A stretch of DNA of 64,000 nt from an uncultured Lachnospiraceae bacterium (GCA_910577675.1 CAJTOR010000012.1:1-64000); one strand, 5' to 3'. Shown: positions 52,122 through 60,378, counted from the stretch's first letter. The notes: a model not told the origin generated them from the letters alone. Translations and numbers: made by a program.

Positions 52122-52613
52122 ATGGGGGATGTGAAACAGATATGGATAAATAAAATATATATAGCAAAAATTACAACTGCCATATTAAGCGGGTTGTATG
52201 CCTTTTTGGGATTTGTTGCAATATGGGTTCCGTTTGGTGAAATATTATCCGATGCGCTGAGTATTTGGGTAAAAATAGTTATCAGCTTGGGTATTCTGGT
52301 AGGTGCATGGTGTATATGTTTTATCATGGTTGGTTGTTTTTTAAAAAGAAAAAAGAGGTTTGAGATTATTTCAGTTAATAATGGAAAAAAATTATATTTG
52401 CAATATGGGGATTTATTTAATGAAAATGAAGTTATTCATCCAAAAGAGCGCAGGAATATAGTGATTCCTGTAAACAGGTGTTTTGATACGATTGTAGATA
52501 ATCATATTGTTTCGGAGCAGTCGCTTCACGGAATGGCTCTAAAAAGACTTTACAACCAAAACAGATATAGCAGCGAAACACTGGATATAGAAATAAAACA
52601 GTTTTCAGGATAA
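52122..52613 (+). CDS. Two-TM plus macro-like (DUF6430/ThsA-type) protein, apparently shortened
   Basis: 163 residues with AAGGAGG before the ATG. Two membrane segments (residues 16-36 and 47-70) and a basic KRKKR stop are followed by FEIISVNNGKKLYLQYGDLF, RRNIVIPVNRCFDTIVDNHI and SLHGMALKRLYN. This is the front half of the macro-like domain of TM-macro ThsA proteins of type II Thoeris, which sense an ADP-ribose-type signal made by a TIR protein. The family usually continues about 130 residues further; here a stop follows and the TIR gene begins 29 bp later. Either a truncation or a short variant. The match is from memory of family patterns. Confidence 0.68.
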   Translation: MGDVKQIWINKIYIAKITTAILSGLYAFLGFVAIWVPFGEILSDALSIWVKIVISLGILVGAWCICFIMVGCFLKRKKRFEIISVNNGKKLYLQYGDLFNENEVIHPKERRNIVIPVNRCFDTIVDNHIVSEQSLHGMALKRLYNQNRYSSETLDIEIKQFSG

Positions 52614-52642
52614 AAAAATATATTTTAACAAGGAGGACATTT

Positions 52643-53032
52643 ATGGAAATCAATGAAAATTTAATCTGCAAGAAAATTTTTATCAGCCACTCAAGCAGGG
52701 ATGCGGAGTTTGGACAGGCCATTGTGGAGCTGCTTTTGGGTATTGGGATGGACGGCTCAAAAATTATTTTTACCGGTGATCCCCAGTATGGGATACCGGC
52801 GAATCAGAATATTTTTGATTATTTGAAATCCCAGATTAATGAAGATGCCTATATGCTCTATCTGCTTTCGAATAATTATTACAACAGCATTGCCTGTCTG
52901 AATGAAATGGGAGCGGCGTGGGTTAAACAGAACAGATATTCTCTTTTAATGATTCCGGGTTTTGATAGCATCAGCCCGCGTTTTCAGCAGGGGGGCAGCA
53001 AATCCGCGGCAAATTGCAGCCCAAATGGATAA
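52643..53032 (+). CDS. TIR-domain protein, frameshifted at a G6 tract
   Basis: 129 residues as read. AAGGAGG precedes the ATG. TIR features: KKIFISHSSRDAEFGQAIVE, IIFTGDPQYGIPANQNIF, YMLYLLSNNYYNSIACLNEM with the likely catalytic Glu in LNEMG, and LLMIPGFD. After residue about 115 the frame changes at GGGGGG (52990-52995); with five G the protein would continue PRQIAAQMDNKKMMEQF, a normal TIR end, and read through the TPR part to 53750 (about 368 residues). The gene is a phase-variable, decayed or sequencing-error allele. TIR proteins of this type make or destroy NAD-derived signals. Confidence 0.8.
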   Translation: MEINENLICKKIFISHSSRDAEFGQAIVELLLGIGMDGSKIIFTGDPQYGIPANQNIFDYLKSQINEDAYMLYLLSNNYYNSIACLNEMGAAWVKQNRYSLLMIPGFDSISPRFQQGGSKSAANCSPNG

Positions 53033-53750
53033 TAAAAAGATGATGGAGCAGTTTGCAAGGAGTATACAACAGGATTTTTGTTTTGCTGTAAACGAGGCAG
53101 AGTTTCAGGCGGCATGCGATAAATATTATAAGAGAATTGAACAGATTAAAGGGATTCCACAGAACCTTGCCCAGGTAGAAAAATCACTGCGTTTCAACTC
53201 ACAATCAGCCGTTTTATACCAGGAGAAGGGATATCTTTTGTATTGTGAGGATAGCAAAAATGCTTCGGAAGCAATAAAAAATATTCTCTATGCGATATAC
53301 CTTGACCCAGAATATTCATTGGAATATTACCGGTTACTACATATTTTGAGCGAGGAGGGGGATAAGAAGCGGGCAATGGATTTGGCTGAGCAGGTTTGCT
53401 CTAAATTTCCGGATTTCGCCTGCTCTTACGGGTGGCGCGCAAAAATAGAACGGAATGCGGGAGCACTGACTAAAGCGATTGAGGATGCGGATAGAGCCAT
53501 TGCCATGGAGCGTCTTGCCTGGGTTTTTATTATAAGGGGAAGATGTTATCTGGATCAGGGTAATAATGAGTCCGCGCTGTTGGATTTATATCAGACCTAC
53601 ATGGAAGATCCGATGTATGATTCCGAAAATGCAAAGGATTATATTAAGACTACCGTTAAAAAAATAGGGATATGGAAACTTCTTGACCATGCAAAGGAAG
53701 CTAAGAACAAAGCGGTGGAACTTAGAAAGGAATGGAAAGGACAGAATTAA
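53025..53750 (+). CDS. TPR-rich C-terminal part of the TIR protein (separate frame)
   Basis: About 241 codons from an internal ATG with no ribosome site; it is best seen as the continuation of the TIR gene after the G6 frameshift. The front (MEQFARSIQQDFCFAVNEAE) ends the TIR domain. The rest carries about four TPR-like helix pairs (AVLYQEKGYLLYCEDSKNAS, ILYAIYLDPEYSLEYYRLLH, AITIAIEDADRAI-type, CYLDQGNNESALLDLYQTY). TPRs usually bind partner proteins and could couple the TIR enzyme to a sensor. GC content is lower than in the flanking core genes. Confidence 0.65.
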   Translation: MDNKKMMEQFARSIQQDFCFAVNEAEFQAACDKYYKRIEQIKGIPQNLAQVEKSLRFNSQSAVLYQEKGYLLYCEDSKNASEAIKNILYAIYLDPEYSLEYYRLLHILSEEGDKKRAMDLAEQVCSKFPDFACSYGWRAKIERNAGALTKAIEDADRAIAMERLAWVFIIRGRCYLDQGNNESALLDLYQTYMEDPMYDSENAKDYIKTTVKKIGIWKLLDHAKEAKNKAVELRKEWKGQN

Positions 53751-54073
53751 ACAACGTGTCCCAGAGTGAAGTGGAGAAATATTTTACGGAAGCTTCCAGG
53801 GAGTTAACCTGTCTGCTTATGTCCAGCCCGGAAAATAAGGAGGCTCTGCGACATCTGGGCGGTCTTTACTATGATTTTGAAGAGTGGGATACCGCTTTGA
53901 TATGGTGGAAACAGTTGGCGGCGCTTGGGCAGAATACTTACTATTATTGGCTGTGTGCGTTAGCTCTTGACCAAGACGGAAAAATAGATGAGAGAAATGA
54001 ATATTGCAGGCGGGGGCTGTTGTGTGAGGATAATGGTAGGAGAGAGGAGTTGAAATTTCTTCTTGTGAAGTAA
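53732..54073 (+). CDS. Small TPR-like protein of the TIR cassette
   Basis: 113 residues, overlapping the end of the TIR-TPR frame by 19 bases, which points to coupled translation. Two or three TPR-like repeats (NKEALRHLGGLYYDFEEWDT, YYYWLCALALDQDGKIDERN). No signal or membrane segment. It may be a separate subunit or a broken-off C-terminal part of the TIR-TPR protein. Only 84 bp separate it from the IS5-type insertion. Confidence 0.55.
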   Translation: MERTELNNVSQSEVEKYFTEASRELTCLLMSSPENKEALRHLGGLYYDFEEWDTALIWWKQLAALGQNTYYYWLCALALDQDGKIDERNEYCRRGLLCEDNGRREELKFLLVK

Positions 54074-54234
54074 AGGGGGTAGCACTTAGGGTGAATAAAT
54101 GGTTTGGGAAGGGGAAGGGGAGGGGGGATTTGAGGTTTTCTTATTCTAGTTTTGCTAGGGTGTGTCTGAAAACTAAATGTTGCGTAAATTGCCCAAATCA
54201 TGTATACTAAAAGAAAAACATAGGAGTACATAAA

Positions 54235-54687
54235 ATGCCAACCAAACGCTATGAAATAAGTGATTACCAATGGAACCAGATCATGCACCTGTTCCCGGTC
54301 GCCAAAACCGGGCAACCACCAAAGGATAACCGCATGGTATTTCATGCAATCCTATGGGTTGCACGGAGCGGTTCCGCATGGCGTGATCTGCCAGAACGCT
54401 ACGGTTCATGGAAAACCGTCTACAGCCGTTTCTGTAAATGGCGTGATAATGGCACTCTGCAGCGCATTTTTGAGGCACTGAGTGCAGATGCGGATTATGA
54501 AAACCTAAGCATCGATTCCACACTGGTCAGGGTTCACCAGCACAGCGCTGGTGCAAAAAAGGGGCGGCAGGGCATGAAACCAACCGATCAGGAAAAGCCG
54601 CGGCGGGAACACGACCAAAATCCATACCATAGTGGACGGACTTGGCAACCCTGTTTATTTTCAGCTTTCGGCAGGCAATGTCAATGA
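54235..54687 (+). CDS. IS5-family transposase, first frame
   Basis: 150 codons. The N-terminal region is typical of IS427-type transposases: YEISDYQWNQIMHLFP, NRMVFHAILWVARSGSAWRD, YGSWKTVYSRFCKWRDNGT and the first catalytic Asp in LSIDSTLVRVHQH. From about codon 118 the frame leaves the family sequence; the downstream frame continues it with KSRGGNTTKIHTIVDG. A +1 shift near GGAAAAGCC (54591-54599) would join the two, the usual way such elements make a full transposase. Confidence 0.85.
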   Translation: MPTKRYEISDYQWNQIMHLFPVAKTGQPPKDNRMVFHAILWVARSGSAWRDLPERYGSWKTVYSRFCKWRDNGTLQRIFEALSADADYENLSIDSTLVRVHQHSAGAKKGRQGMKPTDQEKPRREHDQNPYHSGRTWQPCLFSAFGRQCQ

Positions 54688-55000
54688 CCGTACCAAGGCA
54701 ATCGATGTCCTGTCACATGTGGGACTTTCGGGGAGCAATGTATTGGGCGACAAGGCCTATGGCACTGTGGCAATCCGGGAATACATTGCCTCGGAAGGGG
54801 CAACGTACACCATACCCCCCAAATCAAATACATTGAATCCATGGGGGTGTGATTTCCATGTCTACAAAGAGCGCCATCTGGTGGAATGCTTCTTCAACAA
54901 GCTCAAGCATTTCCGGCGTGTTGCAACCCGCTATGATAAGCTTGCGACCTCATTTATGGCGTTTATTTACATGGCGGCTATTTTGATTTTGTCTAAATAG
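54632..55000 (+). CDS. IS5-family transposase, second frame
   Basis: 122 codons as an isolated frame; in the fusion it is read from about 54594. It holds the rest of the DDE domain: NPVYFQLSAGNVNDRTKAID, LGDKAYG with the second Asp, and YKERHLVECFFNKLKHFRRV with the catalytic Glu in the usual Y-(x)2-R-(x)3-E-(x)6-K pattern. The element therefore seems able to make an intact transposase by frameshifting. Confidence 0.85.
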   Translation: MDGLGNPVYFQLSAGNVNDRTKAIDVLSHVGLSGSNVLGDKAYGTVAIREYIASEGATYTIPPKSNTLNPWGCDFHVYKERHLVECFFNKLKHFRRVATRYDKLATSFMAFIYMAAILILSK

Positions 55001-55074
55001 TATTAATATTGCGGGTTTTCAGACACACCCTAACAAAAAATGAATTTCATTTATACAAATAGGAGGTATCCATT

Positions 55075-56163
55075 ATGGGATTAAAAGAAGAAGCTGCTAA
55101 GGTACTTAATGCAGCATACCAAGTTGCACTCTATGCTCCGAATTCGGTCTGCAGCCATCAGGAATTTATCGATTATGTTATCGATAATACCCACTTAACT
55201 TACAAATACATATTATTCACAGCAATTTTATCCAAAGCAACTGACGAAAGCATCAATCCATTATGTTTGCAGAAACAATCTACGCTTTCTGGAGCATATG
55301 ATGCAAGAACCGTCTGCCATAAAGTTATTGTTCCTTTTGAAATGGAGGTCTTAGACAAGGCACTTGGCGGATCAAACGAACCCTTTTTAAATAAGCCAGC
55401 ACGTTTTCCCGAATTGGATAAAAATAATGCTGTTCGCCGAGGAAATGATCAAGCTATCCTAAATGCTTTATGTGATAATCTACCCATGATATGCAGTTCC
55501 ACCGATGCATATCAATGTCTAGTGTATTTGCTGTGCAAATTGATAAAAATTAGAGATCAAAAACAGCAGCTAACCACATTTACAATTGATGATTCTACCA
55601 ACACGCCAGCCAAACTATGGCAATATATTAACGAAGCATTAAAACGCAGTTATGAAGGCGAAGTTCTTACACTGATGATTGCCGGAATATACCACTTACG
55701 GTATATATACAACCCTGATGTTGTAGTAGAAGTACATCCTGTAAATCAAAGTGGTGCTTCTGGGCGGGAGGTCAGTGATTTAGATATTTATCTGAAAGAA
55801 AAACTTATATCATCTAACGAGCTAAAAGACAAAGGATACTCTGAACCAGATGTCAGACATGCCGCTGGTAAAGTTATGTCTGCTGGTGGATCAGGAATGC
55901 TCTTTATTGAAGGCCCGCGTGGAGAGAAAAACGGGGATTTTGTGCCAGCTATTCAAAATGAATATATGTCCCGCAACTTCATGCTTCGTGTTTTGTCGTA
56001 TCAATTTTTTGTTTCCAGTATGTTACCTTCCCTAGAGGTTATAGACTGTGAAGAATTCGTCAGATTTATTTTAGAAACGGCACGAGAAACTAAATTTAAA
56101 GAAGAGGTCATTCACTATCTTGATGGACTTGCGCAGAAAATTTTTGGCTTAACGAGAGATTAA
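55075..56163 (+). CDS. SacI-family type II restriction endonuclease
   Basis: 362 residues with AGGAGG before the ATG. It shows SacI-family segments LGGSNEPFLNKPARFPELDK, NAVRRGNDQAILNAL and the putative catalytic EVHPVNQSGASGREVSDLDI, later GMLFIEGPRGEKNGD. SacI cuts GAGCTC; this enzyme's site cannot be read from sequence. The paired cytosine methyltransferase is on the opposite strand about 850 bp away, with a broken glycosylase between. The IS5 element sits 43 bp upstream and may affect expression. Family match is from memory. Confidence 0.78.
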   Translation: MGLKEEAAKVLNAAYQVALYAPNSVCSHQEFIDYVIDNTHLTYKYILFTAILSKATDESINPLCLQKQSTLSGAYDARTVCHKVIVPFEMEVLDKALGGSNEPFLNKPARFPELDKNNAVRRGNDQAILNALCDNLPMICSSTDAYQCLVYLLCKLIKIRDQKQQLTTFTIDDSTNTPAKLWQYINEALKRSYEGEVLTLMIAGIYHLRYIYNPDVVVEVHPVNQSGASGREVSDLDIYLKEKLISSNELKDKGYSEPDVRHAAGKVMSAGGSGMLFIEGPRGEKNGDFVPAIQNEYMSRNFMLRVLSYQFFVSSMLPSLEVIDCEEFVRFILETARETKFKEEVIHYLDGLAQKIFGLTRD

Positions 56164-56189
56164 TTAATAAAATGCCATCAGGACAAATA

Positions 56190-57000
56190 TCAGTGCTGAT
56201 GGCATTCCTCATAATAAAAGATATACTGCTGTATAATTCCAGCATTTTCATTAAACAAATGAAAGGGAAAGATACCTCTGCATTCGTTCTCATTGGCTCT
56301 TGATATCCATACATCAACAGGCACACATGAAATCCTCCCATAAGCAAATAGACTTACACAATTTGCCACCTTTTTGCCCACGTCATGAACTTGCTGTAAT
56401 GACTCAAGAATATATCCATCGTCTTTCTCAGCCAAGCCTTGCAAATCAAGAATTCCTGACAAAACTTTTTGAATCGCATCAAATACATATGCGGTTCTAT
56501 ATCCCAGCTTACATTTTTCTAAATCTTCTTGTGATACACTTCTTAATTCGTGTGGAGTTGGGAAAGTTCTATACACCTCTAAATCCGTTTGTATACAATG
56601 CCATATTGTGTTGCGAGTGCTTCAACTGCTGTGGCTATCGCAGGTATACTTTTTCTCTGTGAAATAATAAAAGTTACAAGCATTTCCCACGGTTCTTGCC
56701 GAAGAATACGAAGACCTCGGCCAAATTGCATTACTTCATCAACAAAGGGATGTTTATTATACTCCTTGTCAAATGTATCACGGTAGTAACGGTCAAGATC
56801 AAAATTCTCCTCCACACATGATTCCATTCATCCATATCACTTGAAACTGAAAAAAGCCGATTACCTATATTTTTTATGTAAATACACGAATCTCCTGTTA
56901 CAAAACGATATGTGCCATCGTCGAATTGCCTGACACGGAAACACTGCCCACTTAGGGCAATTTTTTGCAAATCAAAATCATCTTCTATTTCAATCAGCAT
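56190..57000 (-). pseudogene. 8-oxoguanine DNA glycosylase (OGG type), broken by two frameshifts
   Basis: Three frames join to one gene. The first (MLIEIEDDFDLQKIALSGQC, FRVRQFDDGTYRFV) is the OGG N-terminal domain; the second (YNKHPFVDEVMQFGRGLRIL, EMLVTFIISQRKSIPAI) and third (VHDVGKKVANCVSLFAYG, CVPVDVWISR) carry the helix-hairpin-helix with the catalytic Lys and Asp. One shift lies near 56815, the other near 56580, where an A run seems to have lost one base. The start has GGAGGG upstream and lies 13 bp after the methyltransferase stop, so it was the last gene of that operon. It removed oxidised guanine; now probably inactive. Confidence 0.8.
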
Positions 57001-57013
57001 AATTGCCCTCCGT

Positions 57014-58093
57014 TCAAGCCAGTGCCATCTCCGTATCTAAATAAGCAATTACTGCTCTCGCAACAGCTTCCGCCATTTTACATGGAACTGCATTTCCAAT
57101 CTGCGTATATATCTTCCCTTTATTACCACAGAAAATATAATCATCCGGGAAGGTCTGTATTTTAGCAGCTTCCTTTATCGTTATCCTCCGAAGTCTGCTT
57201 GGAGCATCTTTAAATTCCGGAATGATAGAACCACCAAGCAATCCTTTATGATAATCAACCACCCAATCGCTTTTAGCCTCACCATAAAGATACTCTTCAT
57301 CTACAAATGGTGTCTTGTTTCCTCCCATTGAGGCTGGTAATGTATTCGAATATCCATCAATATTGATTGGTCTTCCCTGTCCATTAAAATACATGCCAGC
57401 ATACGGCGATTTCCTCATAATGGGATGTGTTGCAAATGTAATTTTGGCTGTACAGGTATCTGGATTCTGTTCTGTTCCTGCGCGTCCTAATGGAAACAGT
57501 AAATCCTTGATAATAGGAGCTTCATTTTTTTGCTGCTCAATCAGCTCCCTCATGTGATGTTCAAAAAATGGATCTAAGTTTTCTTTCATTCCTATAAAAA
57601 ATACGCGCTCTCTTTTCTGAGAAACACCATACTCTGTTGCGTTCAAAATAAATGGAACACAAAGATAACCAAGCTGCCTTGCTCGCTCCAGATAATTTTT
57701 TCTAATGGATTCCCATTTTTCCAAAACTCCTAATGCTTTTACATTTTCCATGACAAAGGTTTTGGGCTGCACTCTTTCAACCACATCGAGAAATGTCATA
57801 ATCAATTTACTGCGTTCATCATCTGGATCCATCTTTCCTGCTACAGAAAATCCCTGACACGGAGGACCACCAAATACAAGATCGACTCCTCTAAATTCAT
57901 CTAATTTATCCATAATATTGTTAATGTCATCATTAATCATCATTCCATTTGGATGGTTCGCTTTATATGTTTCAGCAGCTTCTTTCACTAACTCATTTGC
58001 AAATACCACCTGAACCCCTGCACTTTCAAAGCCAACATCCATGCCGCCAGCACCAGAAAACAGGGAAACCGCTTTAATCACATTCCTCATCAT
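57014..58093 (-). CDS. DNA (cytosine-5-)-methyltransferase of the restriction-modification system
   Basis: 359 residues. All C5 motifs are in order: SLFSGAGGMDVGFESAG (I), GGPPCQGFSVAGKMD (IV, with the catalytic Cys), FVMENVKAL (VI), SQKRERVFFIG (VIII), ITIKEAAKIQTFPDDY (IX) and YTQIGNAVPCKMAEAVAR (X). The variable region between VIII and IX sets the site. It should protect host DNA from the SacI-like enzyme. GGAGGAAA precedes ATG 58093. The AbrB-like gene ends 16 bp upstream. Confidence 0.95.
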   Translation of the reverse strand: MMRNVIKAVSLFSGAGGMDVGFESAGVQVVFANELVKEAAETYKANHPNGMMINDDINNIMDKLDEFRGVDLVFGGPPCQGFSVAGKMDPDDERSKLIMTFLDVVERVQPKTFVMENVKALGVLEKWESIRKNYLERARQLGYLCVPFILNATEYGVSQKRERVFFIGMKENLDPFFEHHMRELIEQQKNEAPIIKDLLFPLGRAGTEQNPDTCTAKITFATHPIMRKSPYAGMYFNGQGRPINIDGYSNTLPASMGGNKTPFVDEEYLYGEAKSDWVVDYHKGLLGGSIIPEFKDAPSRLRRITIKEAAKIQTFPDDYIFCGNKGKIYTQIGNAVPCKMAEAVARAVIAYLDTEMALA

Positions 58094-58109
58094 GCTATTT
58101 CCTCCATGT

Positions 58110-58286
58110 CTACTTATTTTCCTCATGAATTTTTAGAATTATGGATTTTTCTTCTCTGTCTAAATAAACATCAAATTTTGTTTCTCCTTTTTCCACATTT
58201 AAATTGGACAAAATAGATTTCGGCATTCTAACCCGCATATCTTGTTGGAGAACATAAGTATCCAGATAAATACATGAATCAGTCAT
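58110..58286 (-). CDS. Small AbrB/MazE-like swapped-hairpin protein
   Basis: 58 residues. The sequence YVLQQDMRVRMPKSILSNLN then KFDVYLDREEKSIILKIHEE fits the AbrB/SpoVT/MazE beta-hairpin DNA-binding fold (R-x-PK-x-I-x-x-x-L core). It directly precedes the methyltransferase, so it may act as a control protein for the restriction-modification genes. No toxin gene is adjacent. GAGGAG lies ten bases before ATG 58286; a GTG three codons earlier is possible. Confidence 0.7.
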   Translation of the reverse strand: MTDSCIYLDTYVLQQDMRVRMPKSILSNLNVEKGETKFDVYLDREEKSIILKIHEENK

Positions 58287-58488
58287 TGTAATCACTCCTC
58301 ACTTTTAGACTGATTATACCCTATTTTCAGTCTAAGATCAACCCCTTTTAGAACATTTGTTCTCTGTTCGTCTTTGTATCAAACAGAATCATAAATATCC
58401 GACTTATGAACAGCCGCAAACCGGATATCTGTAGGCACAGCATAGTCAATGACCTCTGTGCCTCTCTTTTCTCTTCTGCTGTTTCAAA

Positions 58489-58860
58489 TTAAACAGACGT
58501 TGTTGTTCCGTTTCTCTGCCCTTTACTGATTTGTTTACGCTCGGTCTTCCTTTCTTCGCGCTGCATCTGCAGAGCCTGCTGTGATTTTGTTCCAATACCA
58601 GAATTCTGCAATTGTTTTCTAGTATTACGCTGTCTGCATTTTGGATTATCCGCCGTTTGCTTTACTACATTTCCAATAGGTGAACTAAAACTCAACTCGT
58701 AGTAGTGTTTGAGAATGAATTCCCAAACTTCGTAATCTTTCGGTTCTGCACCAAATGTAACCTTGCAGACTAACAATTTTCCATAGGATATTCTCTCAAA
58801 AACTCCTACCCAAAAAGGATTTTCAAAATATACTGTCAGTTTCTCGTACATCCTATCCAT
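58489..58860 (-). CDS. yjdF: YjdF-family protein (DUF2992)
   Basis: 123 residues. KLTVYFENPFWVGVFERISY, KVTFGAEPKDYEVWEFILKH, then NPKCRQRNTRKQL and the basic tail KSQQALQMQREERKTERKQI are the DUF2992 pattern. Function is not settled; in Firmicutes it is often controlled by the yjdF riboswitch, which responds to azaaromatic compounds. The tail is shorter than in Bacillus. A structured leader precedes the gene. Confidence 0.88.
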   Translation of the reverse strand: MDRMYEKLTVYFENPFWVGVFERISYGKLLVCKVTFGAEPKDYEVWEFILKHYYELSFSSPIGNVVKQTADNPKCRQRNTRKQLQNSGIGTKSQQALQMQREERKTERKQISKGQRNGTTTSV

Positions 58861-58867
58861 AACGTTC

Positions 58868-58990
58868 CTTCCTTAAGATGTGTTATGGACAAAAAACGGA
58901 CAACCCGGAGGGGCAGGTTACTTACCCTGCCATAGCAGACAGGACGACCGGGCTACCTACCGGCTCTAGTACATCTTCCATGATGTGCGT
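58868..58990 (-). promoter_or_regulatory. Probable yjdF riboswitch
   Basis: The region just upstream of yjdF is GC-rich in an AT-rich island and folds: AGCCGGTAGGTAGCCCGGT (a GCCGG/CCGGT-type stem), GCAGGGTAAGTAACCTGC (hairpin) and CTCCGGGTTGTCCG before a T run (TTTTTTG). The assignment rests mainly on position in front of a DUF2992 gene; I could not check it against the RNA model. Confidence 0.55.
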
Positions 58991-59069
58991 TGCGTTTTTA
59001 TCTTCGTCTTTAATCTATATGAAGCACTTTATGATGCAACATATTTATATGTTTCTATTATCAAAATCA

Positions 59070-59381
59070 TCACTTTTTCTTTGGAACTGGAAGTTCCTCA
59101 TACATTGCCTCCAATAAATCTCGTAAGAATTCGCTATTATCGACATCGTCCACGAGAAACATCTCTTTTGCTCCTTCATACGGAAATTGTATCCTTGCAT
59201 CCGGCATCATAGCCAACGCAGATTTTGTAGGCTTTACAAGAAACTGATTATCATAAATTCCACCAACCACCTTGCCTCGATAATAAATGATGTATTCTCC
59301 CATCATAGCCCGATAGGATACCTCTGTCAATTTCGCAAATTGCCCCAATATGAAATTCAAGTACTCTTTGCTTGATGCCAT
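59070..59381 (-). CDS. TfoX N-terminal-domain protein
   Basis: 103 residues. The start (YLNFILGQFAKLTEVSYRAM, then MGEYIIYYRGKVVGGIYDNQ) and LVKPTKSALAMMPDARIQFP match the TfoX/Sxy N-terminal domain. In gammaproteobacteria full TfoX activates competence; free-standing N-terminal domains in Firmicutes have no set role. It ends with a basic PVPKKK. TAAGGTGG precedes the ATG. Confidence 0.88.
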   Translation of the reverse strand: MASSKEYLNFILGQFAKLTEVSYRAMMGEYIIYYRGKVVGGIYDNQFLVKPTKSALAMMPDARIQFPYEGAKEMFLVDDVDNSEFLRDLLEAMYEELPVPKKK

Positions 59382-59451
59382 CTGACAACCACCTTATCTC
59401 TCACATAATATTGCAATTCCTCTTTTTCAAGAAATGCTCTGCCCACAGTAA

Positions 59452-60378
59452 TTATAGATATTTCCTAAATGCCTTTTTCATTTTGACCATGACATCTATC
59501 AGCCAATCAAACTGTGCATTCCACTGATTCTTATCATCCAAAACCGCCTCTTTTTCAATAACGATGCGGCTTGATTTATGTTCTGGCAATTCCCTCCAGT
59601 CAAAGGTCAATCCTGCATCTGATTCAATAGTTTCTTTATTCTGAAACAAAGAACGGAATAATTCTTTGTCCTCACTGATATACAGTTCTACATCCAGTTC
59701 ATTACGTTTTAGAATCTGCGATACGGCAATGTGACAGACCGAAGAACCTATGCTGAAATTCATCCAATGTTTCATCGATGTTTTCCGGCGGTTGAAGTTT
59801 TTAGCAAACTGCACGTTCTGGAATGCATAATCTTGAAACGCCGCCCAATAATCATAACGCTGCTGCTGTGTTCCGTTTGCAGATTCGTTCTTCTTTACTT
59901 CTTTTGTCCAATCATTCGGTTTCTCAATTACTTCAAACTTCACAGCCGGCTCAGAAGTCCCGATGCGGTACAATTTTATCTCACAAAGGAAAAAACCTAT
60001 TTTTTCATCGGTATGATTGTTCAGCCACTCTATCGCTGCCTTATGTTCCTCACGAGCATGCTTTACAACCCAGATAATCACATCTGCCGCCTTGCCAGAA
60101 GCATAAGTAATCAGCTTGCCCAGATGATCGTGATTTGTATCCTCCAGTTGATTCTCTATAATAATTTTCCGATCTGTTCCCGTTTCGGATGCAAAAATAT
60201 CTACATTGAAATCACCTACGGAAGACTCCGTCTCGTCTACCGTAATATCCAATTCTATTGCGTCCGTAAGAAGCGCAATATTATCATCCTGTGCAAGCCA
60301 CAGAGTAAAGTCCAAAGCCTCATGCGGTCATACTGTTCTCAAATCTTTTATTTCTTCAAGTCTGCTCAAATTTACCAT
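59452..60378 (-). pseudogene. DUF4268 protein with premature stop codon
   Basis: From ATG 60378 the frame reads MVNLSRLEEIKDLRTV, a TGA at 60328-60330, then PHEALDFTLWLAQDDN and an open frame to the end. Family members have Trp at the stop position, so TGG to TGA is the likely change. The body (IELDITVDETESSVGDFNVD, IIIENQLEDTNHDHLGKLIT, ADVIIWVVKHAREEHKAAIE) is PD-(D/E)XK-like: D, then E-x-Q, as in nuclease-related proteins near restriction systems. Restart at TTG 60315 could yield 287 residues lacking the first helix. Confidence 0.75.

Larger units (their letters stand above)
54158..55030 (+). mobile_element. Complete IS5-family element (IS427-like)
   Basis: 873 bp bounded by inverted repeats GGGTGTGTCTGAAAAC at both ends and by a TA duplication (54156-54157 and 55031-55032). 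It holds two overlapping transposase frames. The ends are identical over 16 bases, so the insertion looks recent. It separates the TIR cassette from the restriction gene. Confidence 0.9.
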
